Positions 38,669 to 47,076 of a DNA stretch of 64,000 nt are shown piece by piece. This stretch comes from Sulfurimonas sp. (lineage in GTDB: Bacteria; Campylobacterota; Campylobacteria; Campylobacterales; Sulfurimonadaceae). Below the pieces are notes generated by a model. The model was not told the DNA's origin and did no database searches. It was given only the letters and a program-made list of their open reading frames with translations. Within the stretch, counting starts at the first letter, position 1, and every line of letters begins with the position of its first letter. Position numbers and translations under genes: made by a program. The stretch covers positions 1 through 64,000 of the forward strand of contig JAABQD010000008.1 of the NCBI GenBank assembly GCA_011391635.1. The letters are read 5' to 3'.

Positions 38669-39418
38669 ATGCAAGATAAAAATATTCTTATTATAGAAGA
38701 TGATGAAATCACAGCACTCAACCTAAGCTTATCACTCCAAAGACTCGGATACAATATCGTTGCGACATGCGATAACGCAGTAACAGCTAAAAATAAAATC
38801 CAAGCCTACTCTCCTGATATTGTCATCATTGATATCTCTTTGCAAGAGAGCAATGATGGAATACGCTTGGCAAAAGAGATAAAAACAAGATTTAACCTCC
38901 CTTTTATATATCTAAGTGCACATAGTGACGATGAAATAATTTTTCAAGCAAAGCAGACAGAGCCTTATGGCTATATAGTTAAACCATTTAATCCAAACTC
39001 TTTACATGCGACTATACAAATGGCTCTTTTCAAATATGAAATAGAAAACGAAAGAAAAAATGACATTCACTCTCTCAAAGTCGATAAACAAAACTTAGAA
39101 AAACTTCTCTATGCAAAAAAAGCATCCGATAAACCTGTTGTCTATTTTGGTCAAGATTATTACCTTGATATTCATATTTGTGAAACTTTTTACAAGGGTA
39201 AAAAGATTATGCTTACAAAAAAAGAGAACGCTTTTTTGAGGCTGTTGGTAGCACAGTTGGGTCTTGTTGTAAGCTTTGAACAAGCAATGAATTATGTTTG
39301 GGAAGAAAACGGTGCAACAGAAAACAGTGTACGCACATTGGTCTGGAGACTTCGAAGTAAACTCCAAGATGACATTATAAAAAATGCATCTGGGATAGGC
39401 TACTATATAGAGAACTAA
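38669..39418 (+). CDS. Response regulator with winged-helix output
   Basis: 249 residues: receiver with E10-D11-D12 pocket, D55 and the IVKPF lysine motif, a linker of about 30 residues and a C-terminal trans_reg_C domain (LTKKENAFLRLLV to SGIGYYIEN). I chose ATG at 38669 (AGGGA upstream); earlier in-frame codons are AT-rich leader. The receiver is of the ANTAR/CheY-like kind (PDIVIIDISLQ with Q in place of MP), unlike typical OmpR regulators. It converges with the hybrid kinase at 39415, overlapping by 4 nt, and may be its partner. Confidence 0.8.
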   Translation: MQDKNILIIEDDEITALNLSLSLQRLGYNIVATCDNAVTAKNKIQAYSPDIVIIDISLQESNDGIRLAKEIKTRFNLPFIYLSAHSDDEIIFQAKQTEPYGYIVKPFNPNSLHATIQMALFKYEIENERKNDIHSLKVDKQNLEKLLYAKKASDKPVVYFGQDYYLDIHICETFYKGKKIMLTKKENAFLRLLVAQLGLVVSFEQAMNYVWEENGATENSVRTLVWRLRSKLQDDIIKNASGIGYYIEN

Positions 39419-41700
39419 GCTGTTTTTATCTCTTGAATAATTCGTTGTATATCTAAAAATGTCTCTTCATATATATACTCACTATTTTTATCTTTAGCCA
39501 TTCGCTCCATCTCTCCTGCCCTATTTTGTAACACTTCCAATCGAAAATTTGCACTTGAACCTTTGATATTATGAGCAAGTAACGCTATTTTTTTATACTC
39601 TTTTTCTTTGATTGCATTTTGCAAGTCAAGTAATGATTGTTGCATCTTTTTGAGAAATAGATCCACAAGCATTCTAATCTCATCATCGTCTAATAAAAGC
39701 TCATCTCGAAGTTTTTGCATATCCAAGCCTCGAATAGACTCTTTTAAAATAGTTTTTGGCATGTGGAGTGGTGGAGAACTCTTTTTCACTTTGAGATATG
39801 TTAAAAAGAGTCTCTCAAGCTCTTTGAAACTAATAGGTTTTCCTAAAAAAGAGTCAAAACCACTCAGAAGTCCTCTCTCTCTCGCACCCTTAATTACATT
39901 TGCGGTCAATGCTGAGATGGGAGTATGCCTTGCTCCAATATCATTTTCATACTTCAGTATCTCTTTGAGAGCTTCTATACCATTCATAAGTGGCATTTGC
40001 TCATCCATCAAAATCAAGTCATATTTATTCTGTTTATAAAGAGTAAGAGCTTCTAAGCCATTGTTTGCTATATCAAAACTAAGTCCATATTTTGTCAGTA
40101 TAATCTTAACAAGTTCTTGATTTGCTTCATTGTCTTCAGCAATCAATATGTGACCATCAAATTGATACAAAGAGTTTTTATGAACACTTTTTTGAGAGCT
40201 TTGATAGAGCAACTCATTAAAAGCAGCGTAAATTTTTGAACAATAAAGTGGAAAACACATAGAAACAATATGCTCTTGTGTATCATACTCATCGTAATGT
40301 TTACTCATCAATGCAATAAACTTTTTGTGTGAGTTCAAAATACTATTTTTAAGCTTATAATCCATCTCTTCGTGAACAAAGAAGTAGATATCATGTCCCT
40401 CATCCAAAGTATCAACAAAACTCATAGTTATGCCAAAAGTATTTGCATATTTTAAAAGCGATTCATATTGATAGATAGTTTTTTTATTTTTAGAGTAAAG
40501 TGCTATTTTAAAGTTTTGTAAATTTCTCAAATCCTCAAATACATTACAGTCATTTGAATGAATTTCTACAGGAATCTCCATCCAAAAAAGACTTCCCTCG
40601 CCAAGGGTTGATTCTACATTAACACTTCCTTGCATATGCACTGCCAACTGATTACAGATAGACAATCCAAGCCCTGTTCCCCCACAGTTTGTGAGTTCAT
40701 CCGATTGTGCTTGAGCGAAAGCTGTAAATATCTTTTTGATATCTTTTTGCCCTATTCCGATGCCATTGTCTCGAACACTAATGCGTAGTTGTTTGGCTTT
40801 ACAACTTGCTTCTACAAAAATGACGCCACCACTCTTTGTAAATTTGATTGCATTACTCAAAAAATTAGACAAAATTTGTTTTATTCGTAGTGAATCAGCA
40901 TACAACTCTTTTGGAATAGCGGGGTCTATAAATGATGTGATAGTGATATCTTTACTCGTTGCACTGGCTATAAAAAGCTCCATAGTGTGACTAATCTCCT
41001 CATGGAGTGAAAAGATTTTTGGCTCAATAGTAAACTCGCCACTGCGAAGTTTTGAAAAGTCCAATATATCGTTGATGATACACAAAAGATTTTCACCACT
41101 ATTTTGAATGATATCGAGATATTTTCTATGTTTTTTTGATATGTCATCATCTATCAACAGATTTACAAATCCTAAAATTGCATTGAGAGGTGTTCTTATT
41201 TCATGAGACATATTGGAGAGAAAATACTCTTTTGCCTGAGAAGCATTCAAAGCTTCAAGCCTTGCATCGATAAGCCTTTGAAAAATAGTATCTGTATAAA
41301 ACTTCAAAATACCTCTAAAATTTTTATCAAAAATATAAGAAATTTCATCAAATATATTTTTAGAATTAAATCCAGCATCATACGAAAAATCAATCATAGC
41401 ACGGCGAAAATGGCTACATATCTCAAATAACTCATCCGCACTGATATCTTTATCTTTTAAGTATGCCAACAAATTTTGCATCACAGGGCAATTTCCTATT
41501 TCCACATTTCCAGAAATAACACCCATAAAATAGTCAAAAACTCCTCCAGCATATTTTGTAATAAACATTTGGGGTTCGATGTTGTGTTGCAGTAAAATTT
41601 TTTTAGGTGAGTCATATGCTATCCAATCTCCAAGAATTGTATCCTTGGAGGCTATAAACGCAGATTGGACTTCTACAAGAGAGTGAATATTGAGATTCAT
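39415..41700 (-). CDS. Hybrid histidine kinase with receiver and HPt domains
   Basis: Soluble phosphorelay kinase, 761 residues. N-terminal sensor (about 1-155) is all-helical with no clear family; it is followed by HisKA (His in [13 protein letters not shown]), an ATPase domain (N, G1 and G2 boxes with TGLGLS), a degenerate receiver, a real receiver (LILMDEQMPLMNG) and a C-terminal HPt with AHNIKGSS. No membrane segments, so it senses something inside the cell. A GGCATGTGGA copy at 39758 lies between receiver and HPt. Confidence 0.85.
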   Translation of the reverse strand: MNLNIHSLVEVQSAFIASKDTILGDWIAYDSPKKILLQHNIEPQMFITKYAGGVFDYFMGVISGNVEIGNCPVMQNLLAYLKDKDISADELFEICSHFRRAMIDFSYDAGFNSKNIFDEISYIFDKNFRGILKFYTDTIFQRLIDARLEALNASQAKEYFLSNMSHEIRTPLNAILGFVNLLIDDDISKKHRKYLDIIQNSGENLLCIINDILDFSKLRSGEFTIEPKIFSLHEEISHTMELFIASATSKDITITSFIDPAIPKELYADSLRIKQILSNFLSNAIKFTKSGGVIFVEASCKAKQLRISVRDNGIGIGQKDIKKIFTAFAQAQSDELTNCGGTGLGLSICNQLAVHMQGSVNVESTLGEGSLFWMEIPVEIHSNDCNVFEDLRNLQNFKIALYSKNKKTIYQYESLLKYANTFGITMSFVDTLDEGHDIYFFVHEEMDYKLKNSILNSHKKFIALMSKHYDEYDTQEHIVSMCFPLYCSKIYAAFNELLYQSSQKSVHKNSLYQFDGHILIAEDNEANQELVKIILTKYGLSFDIANNGLEALTLYKQNKYDLILMDEQMPLMNGIEALKEILKYENDIGARHTPISALTANVIKGARERGLLSGFDSFLGKPISFKELERLFLTYLKVKKSSPPLHMPKTILKESIRGLDMQKLRDELLLDDDEIRMLVDLFLKKMQQSLLDLQNAIKEKEYKKIALLAHNIKGSSANFRLEVLQNRAGEMERMAKDKNSEYIYEETFLDIQRIIQEIKTA

Positions 41701-41718
41701 ATGAGTAACTATGAAATT

Positions 41719-42525
41719 CTATATTAGAAAGTATGAGACTATTGTTATCACCACTATTTTTACAAGTGCAATAAGTGTTGTCCCTATTATATTACCACTT
41801 TGACAACTCACACATGATGTATATAGCTTAGCTTCGTAATGTGCATAAAAGAAATAGCCAATATTTGTTACAAGTGCAACAAGCGAAAGAGTAAGTTGAA
41901 TATTCCACATGCCAGAATGTATTGCATCACTCACAAAAAAGGATGCACCAAGAAGCAGAACCATTGCAATGAGTAAAATATTGGAAGCTTTTACAAAATA
42001 GTCTCTTTTAAAAGTCGTAGGACAACTCTCTGAAATAACTATATCTGAACCAAATTCTAATTGTTTCTCAAATTTTGCTTTTTCTTGTTTAGATAATTTA
42101 CTTAAAAAGGTCGCACCAAAATTATAATCTAGCTTTCTTTGAATCAAAACGCTTCTTGCTCCACTTGCTTTGAGTGAGCATTGGGTGGCATCTCTATCTT
42201 GATAAATGATACTAATTGCATCATGTCTTTGAATCTCTGCACTACGGTTTGGAAAGTAGGCTGTTGTTTCTATTGTTGTTATTTTATCTTTTGTACTTAT
42301 AAGTCTTGGGTTAATTAACTCTAAAAAAGTTCCATCTTCTTCTTTTATGACAACAACATTAAAATAACTCCCAATCTGAAATGCGGCGAGAGCTTCCAAG
42401 TTATTTGCATTAATAGTGTCTTTTAAATCTTCAATAAGTGAAAATATATCTTCGTTAAAATTTCTAACATCTGTTCCATACTCAACACTTGGTGGCGTTG
42501 GATATTTGATTATCTCTTGTACCAT
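41719..42525 (-). CDS. Membrane protein with inactive peptide-deformylase domain
   Basis: 268 residues. Residues 1-150 follow the peptide deformylase fold: IIKYPTPP start, ALAAFQIG for motif 1 (usually GLAAPQIG), INPRLI, then ETTAYFP for EGCLSxP and QRKLDYNFG for QHExDHLxG. The Cys and both His metal ligands and the catalytic Glu are thus replaced (T88, R130, Y134, K131), so it cannot be a working deformylase. Residues about 185-268 add three membrane helices and a CVSC pair. It may have become a binding or regulatory domain. It lies after the SQR-like gene and a small-protein gene on the same strand. Confidence 0.75.
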   Translation of the reverse strand: MVQEIIKYPTPPSVEYGTDVRNFNEDIFSLIEDLKDTINANNLEALAAFQIGSYFNVVVIKEEDGTFLELINPRLISTKDKITTIETTAYFPNRSAEIQRHDAISIIYQDRDATQCSLKASGARSVLIQRKLDYNFGATFLSKLSKQEKAKFEKQLEFGSDIVISESCPTTFKRDYFVKASNILLIAMVLLLGASFFVSDAIHSGMWNIQLTLSLVALVTNIGYFFYAHYEAKLYTSCVSCQSGNIIGTTLIALVKIVVITIVSYFLI

Positions 42526-42570
42526 AAATTATTACCTTGTTAAAAAATAGAATGATTACTTTGTGAAGGG

Positions 42571-42598
42571 AAATGCCCTAGAAAATTCTAAGGCATTT
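42571..42598 (-). terminator. Strong hairpin between small ORF and pseudo-deformylase gene
   Basis: AAATGCCCTAGAA and TTCTAAGGCATTT pair over 13 bp with one mismatch and a 2-base loop. It follows the 54-residue ORF by 7 bp and precedes the next start by 46 bp. There is no T-run, so it could stabilise or partly terminate the transcript. Confidence 0.55.
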
Positions 42599-42604
42599 GG
42601 AGTA

Positions 42605-42769
42605 TTAGTGGCTTTTACTTACTACCACTAGCATCTTGATGTTAATTATTACAAATCGAATCGCTTGAAAAATCACACAAGTTCTTAAGAACTTTGCAAC
42701 TGGTCCAGGTGTCATTGTAGTAAAATTGTTTCCGTACGCTCTAATGTTTTTTTCGCCATATTTTGACAT
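42605..42769 (-). CDS. Small 54-residue protein after the flavoprotein gene
   Basis: Short frame opened by an ATG with AAGGAA at ideal distance. The product starts MSKYGEKNIRAYGNNF, has TTMTPGPVAK in the middle and a hydrophobic, basic C-terminal helix (about 33-51). One Cys (RTCVIF). I do not recognise a family. It is 25 bp downstream of the flavoprotein gene on the same strand, so it is likely part of that transcript. Confidence 0.6.
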   Translation of the reverse strand: MSKYGEKNIRAYGNNFTTMTPGPVAKFLRTCVIFQAIRFVIINIKMLVVVSKSH

Positions 42770-42794
42770 ATTTTTTCCTTTTATTATCTAGTTG

Positions 42795-44264
42795 TTATTC
42801 TGGGATAAGTGTCCAGCCAGCTTTTAGCTTAGCTTTCCAAATAAACAAGTGGTGTAAAATGTGTTTAATCCAGTGACCTGCAAGACCGATTTCACCAAAA
42901 GTATAATCTGTATCACGACCAGTTCCTGGGTATTTTTCAAAGTCTGGCACAACTGGATAGATTGTCATCGCAGCTGCAGTTCCAGTAAATAAACCTTTAC
43001 CAGCAGAAGCAACACAAGCAGCACCCATGTGAGCCATAGAAGCTTCATGTAATGGAGCATCTGGACCTTTTGTAATTAAATCACACACAGAATGAGCAAC
43101 AGCTTTACCCATGATACCTGAAGGCATACCAGTTCTTGGAGGTGTTGGGTTGATTGGAGTACCATTTGGTGAACTCATTGGTTTAGAAATTGGATGTGGT
43201 GGTGCAAAAGCGATTCCACAAGCAAATAAGTTTTTATATGTAGGGTTTTGGTACGTTTTAGGCCAGTCACTTGCTTTCCAATTTTCATACGCACCCGCTG
43301 CATAGTTCGCATCTACTTTCATAAATCCATTTGGAGCAAAAACAGTAGCTGTAATATCTTCACCTGCTTTGTTAATAGCTTTTAAGCCAACACCAGCAAA
43401 CGGAGGAATAAGCATAGAGAAGTCAAACTCTTCTTCACCCATACTTCCATCAAGAAGTTCATAGTGAACTTTTCCTTTTTCTACTTTGTTTACATGTGCA
43501 CCGATAATCCAATCCACATCTCTCTCAGCAAATAGAGACTCAGCGAAAATTTTTGAACTTACCGCAAAGCCCATAGCTTTCATGTGAAGTCCGCCAACAC
43601 CAAAGTCACCTAAGAATGACTCATTTGAAATCCACTTGATTTCAGCCATATCACGAACACCCGCTTTTTTCAACTCATGTTCTATATTGAAAATATACTC
43701 AAAAGCAGCACCTTGGCATGTACACATACCATGTCCAGTTCCGATTAGGAACTTTTGGCGTTCCCCTTTTTTCATTTTTTCTATAGCTTTTTGAAGCTCT
43801 TCATTTGCATGAGTAGCGTGATCTGCTGTACAAACAGAAACAGTAAATTCACCTAAACCATTTGCATCACCCAAACCTGGAGTTGCTGCAAAGTTCAGTT
43901 TTGGTCCTGTTGCGTTGATAAGATAATCATATTCTATGTTCTCAATCTGCCCAGCTTTACCAGCTTCTGTTGACTCTATAACAACATAAGGTTTATCACT
44001 TGTCTCATTCCCTTCTGGGTGAATTCCAAGTGCTTTTGCTTGGTGATACTTAATACCAGCCTTCGCATATACAGGTGCTAAATCAAAAGTAACATCTTCT
44101 TTTGTCATTTGACCAACACCAACCCAAATATTTGATGGAATCCAGTTCCACTTTGCATTTGGAGTTACAACTACAACTTCATGAGCTGAACCTAACCATT
44201 CTGCTGCGAAAGTCGCAGCAGTGTGTCCTGAGACACCGCCCCCTAAAACAACTAATCTTGCCAT
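42795..44264 (-). CDS. Sulfide:quinone reductase-family flavoprotein
   Basis: FAD-dependent pyridine-nucleotide-disulfide oxidoreductase of 489 residues. N-terminal dinucleotide site GGGVSGHTAA, an ATGP motif, Cys-rich HGMCTCQGAAFE near 205 and a later Cys in HMGAACVASAG. The paired distant cysteines and the C-terminal amphipathic/aromatic tail (HILHHLFIWKAKLKAGW) fit sulfide:quinone oxidoreductase or flavocytochrome c sulfide dehydrogenase relatives that oxidise sulfide and pass electrons to quinone. The exact type is not settled. GAGGA precedes the ATG. Confidence 0.75.
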   Translation of the reverse strand: MARLVVLGGGVSGHTAATFAAEWLGSAHEVVVVTPNAKWNWIPSNIWVGVGQMTKEDVTFDLAPVYAKAGIKYHQAKALGIHPEGNETSDKPYVVIESTEAGKAGQIENIEYDYLINATGPKLNFAATPGLGDANGLGEFTVSVCTADHATHANEELQKAIEKMKKGERQKFLIGTGHGMCTCQGAAFEYIFNIEHELKKAGVRDMAEIKWISNESFLGDFGVGGLHMKAMGFAVSSKIFAESLFAERDVDWIIGAHVNKVEKGKVHYELLDGSMGEEEFDFSMLIPPFAGVGLKAINKAGEDITATVFAPNGFMKVDANYAAGAYENWKASDWPKTYQNPTYKNLFACGIAFAPPHPISKPMSSPNGTPINPTPPRTGMPSGIMGKAVAHSVCDLITKGPDAPLHEASMAHMGAACVASAGKGLFTGTAAAMTIYPVVPDFEKYPGTGRDTDYTFGEIGLAGHWIKHILHHLFIWKAKLKAGWTLIPE

Positions 44265-44430
44265 AAATAAATCCTCTTTATAAAAAGTTCTTAAAAACTT
44301 TAGCTAAATAATATCACAATTACATCACAAAGAATTATAATTTTTATAATAATTATTATATATTCTCTTTATGAATAATTGCGATGCCCCATTTTAGCGG
44401 TATTAACTAGGTCTAAATTAATAATTCTAA

Positions 44431-46992
44431 TTAAATTTTTAAGATTTTACTAATAATTTCATATGCATTTTTTGAGAGTGAGTGTGTAGAAATGATACGC
44501 TCTAACTCTTTTTTCATAAGATTTTTATTCACAAGATTAAGTTTTTCGTAGATTTTAAATGCCGAACAGAGACCTGATGCCATCTGTGGATTGATTTTGT
44601 CTATCTCTATTATCTTATCTGCGATAAATGCATACCCATATCCATTTTTTGCATGAAAATGCTTATAATTTCTTGCGAAGACACCGATGAGTGAGCGAAC
44701 TAAGTTTGGTACTTTTTCATCATACACGCTGTCATTTTGCAAAGCCATCACCCTATCAAGTGTCCCTGTTCTATGTGAAGCTGCCAAAATAGAGAAATAT
44801 TTATTCATTACTAAAGTATCATCTTTATATTTTGCATAAAAATCTGCTTGTGCCACTTCGGCATGTGGAGCTGAAATATTCTCTAAAATATCAAGTGCCA
44901 CAACTCTATCTGTCATCGTCAAAGACTCTTCATACTGCTTTTGTGCAATTGAGACAACTTCTTCATTTTCCAAAGAGGAGAGAATTCTCAGCACACGATT
45001 TTTTATCGCTCGATTTGCAATACTCAAAGCATCTATTTTTGTATTTTTTGGCATGTGGAATGTATGATAAATAGAGAGTAATTTATCCTTATAAGTCGTT
45101 GCTATATGTTTTGTGAGTCGCTCTTTTGCCTCATAAATCGGCTCAAAATCCACCTCTTCTTGTCGTTGCATCAATGTAGAAATAGAAGGAAGTTCAAGTA
45201 AAAGAGATTTATAAGAGAGGTCGATATCAAGAGCTAAAACATAACCATACGCTTCTATAAACTCCTCATCTATCTTCCCATTTAACATGATATTTTCAAC
45301 TGTTTTAATAGCAAAAGATTGTGCAGATTCGTATCTTACAAAACTATTTGTGTCATGCTTCATCAAAAATGGGTAGTTTGTCTGCTCTTGTTCGACTCGA
45401 ATTGGAGCTGAAAAATCACGATTGATTGATAGGATTGGCAGAGATGCCAACCCTTTATAAGTAAATTCCTCTTGCTCCTTTTGAACAATCAAAGTCTCAT
45501 TCACAATCTCCTCTCCTGCTTCATTAAAAAGTGCTATTTTGAGCGGATAGAAGTGAGGCTTTTGTACTTTACCATCTACGGCATGTGGAACTTTCTGCGT
45601 CAGGGTTAATGTGTAAACACCATTTTCATACTTCTCTTTAACGATTAATTTTGGTGTTCCCGATTGATGGTACCAAATCTCAAATGCACTCAAATCTACT
45701 CCCGAAGCACTGCTCATCGCCCATAAAAAATCATCCGTTCGCACAGCCTGTCCATCAAAAGTCTTAAAGTACAAATCCGTCGCTTTGCGGTAATTCTCTT
45801 CTCCTAAAAGAGTATGAATCATACGAATCACCTCCGCACCTTTTTCATACACAGTAGCGGTGTAAAAATTGTTGATAGCCATGTAAGAATCGGGCTGAAT
45901 CGGGTGTGCGGTTGGCGAAGCATCTTCGACAAACTGTCTATCTCGAAGGGCGATAACACTCTCGATTCTCTGCACCTCTTTTGAGTTCAAATCAGCGGAG
46001 AAACATTGGTCTCGAAAGACTGTCAGCCCCTCTTTGAGTGTCAGCTGAAACCAATCACGGCAAGTGATGCGGTTTCCTGTCCAGTTGTGAAAATACTCAT
46101 GGGCGATAACGCTTTGAATTCCCATAAAATTGGCATCCGTAGCTGTGTCTTCATTTGCCAGAACATATGCAGAGTTGAAGATATTTAAGCCCTTATTTTC
46201 CATCGCACCCATGTTAAAACTATCTACTGCCACGATATTGTAAATCTCTAAATCATACTCTCGCCCATATTTTTCTTCATCCCAAGTCATAGACTCTTTG
46301 AGCGATTTCATAGCATGTGCACATTTGGATTCATTGCCCAAATCACAATAGATATTGAGTTCCACATGCCGAGCATTCATGGTCATAAAGCTATCATTGA
46401 CATACCCCAAATCCCCAGCTACAAGGGCAAAAAGATAGGATGGTTTTTTGTGTGGGTCTTCCCAAGTCACGCTGTGTCTTCCATCTTGTAAATCCTCTGT
46501 CGCTCTTTTGTTTCCATTACTGAGCAAAATCGGATACTTCTTTTTATCCGCTATAACAGTCGTTGTAAAAACGCTCATAACATCAGGACGGTCTAAATAA
46601 GGAGTGATTTTTCTAAACCCTTCTGGCTCGTTTTGTGTACAAAAAATCGTTCCTGATTTATAGAGACCTTCAAGTTCTGTATTGGCATGTGGAAATATTT
46701 TATTTTTGATTTTGAGCGTAAATTCATCGGGGACATTAAAGATAGTAAGACTCTCTTTTTCGATTTTGTAACGCGGTTCTTTAAGCTTGAGGTCATTGAG
46801 CCACAACTCTAAAAGCTCCAAATCAATGCTATCTAAAACTATCTCCTTGATACTCTCATCTAATTTTTTTATTTTCATACAGTTGGTTACTATCGTCTCT
46901 TCTTCAAAGAGTTCAAACTTCAAATCACATGATACAACACTAAAGAGTGGTGCTTTATAATTTTTCAAATATATCGTTTTTACTTCGCTCAT
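44431..46992 (-). CDS. pepN: Aminopeptidase N
   Basis: M1-family zinc aminopeptidase, 853 residues, close to E. coli PepN. Substrate motif GAMEN (in NMGAMENKGLN), zinc site HEYFHNW near 298-302 with the downstream Glu, and a C-terminal helical ARM-like domain. It trims N-terminal residues from peptides in the cytoplasm. The gene carries five exact GGCATGTGGA copies (44860, 45050, 45580, 46361, 46684), the densest in the window. Divergent from the biotin carboxylase gene. Confidence 0.93.
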   Translation of the reverse strand: MSEVKTIYLKNYKAPLFSVVSCDLKFELFEEETIVTNCMKIKKLDESIKEIVLDSIDLELLELWLNDLKLKEPRYKIEKESLTIFNVPDEFTLKIKNKIFPHANTELEGLYKSGTIFCTQNEPEGFRKITPYLDRPDVMSVFTTTVIADKKKYPILLSNGNKRATEDLQDGRHSVTWEDPHKKPSYLFALVAGDLGYVNDSFMTMNARHVELNIYCDLGNESKCAHAMKSLKESMTWDEEKYGREYDLEIYNIVAVDSFNMGAMENKGLNIFNSAYVLANEDTATDANFMGIQSVIAHEYFHNWTGNRITCRDWFQLTLKEGLTVFRDQCFSADLNSKEVQRIESVIALRDRQFVEDASPTAHPIQPDSYMAINNFYTATVYEKGAEVIRMIHTLLGEENYRKATDLYFKTFDGQAVRTDDFLWAMSSASGVDLSAFEIWYHQSGTPKLIVKEKYENGVYTLTLTQKVPHAVDGKVQKPHFYPLKIALFNEAGEEIVNETLIVQKEQEEFTYKGLASLPILSINRDFSAPIRVEQEQTNYPFLMKHDTNSFVRYESAQSFAIKTVENIMLNGKIDEEFIEAYGYVLALDIDLSYKSLLLELPSISTLMQRQEEVDFEPIYEAKERLTKHIATTYKDKLLSIYHTFHMPKNTKIDALSIANRAIKNRVLRILSSLENEEVVSIAQKQYEESLTMTDRVVALDILENISAPHAEVAQADFYAKYKDDTLVMNKYFSILAASHRTGTLDRVMALQNDSVYDEKVPNLVRSLIGVFARNYKHFHAKNGYGYAFIADKIIEIDKINPQMASGLCSAFKIYEKLNLVNKNLMKKELERIISTHSLSKNAYEIISKILKI

Positions 46993-47076
46993 AATTATCT
47001 CTTTTAATTTTAATTACTTTATAATACCAAACTATTTTTTAAATAATCTACATAATCGAACTAAAAGGATATTCCC

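Noticed and set aside
41719-42525. Reading this gene as a working peptide deformylase
   Set aside because: The Cys, both His and the Glu of the metal site are all replaced.
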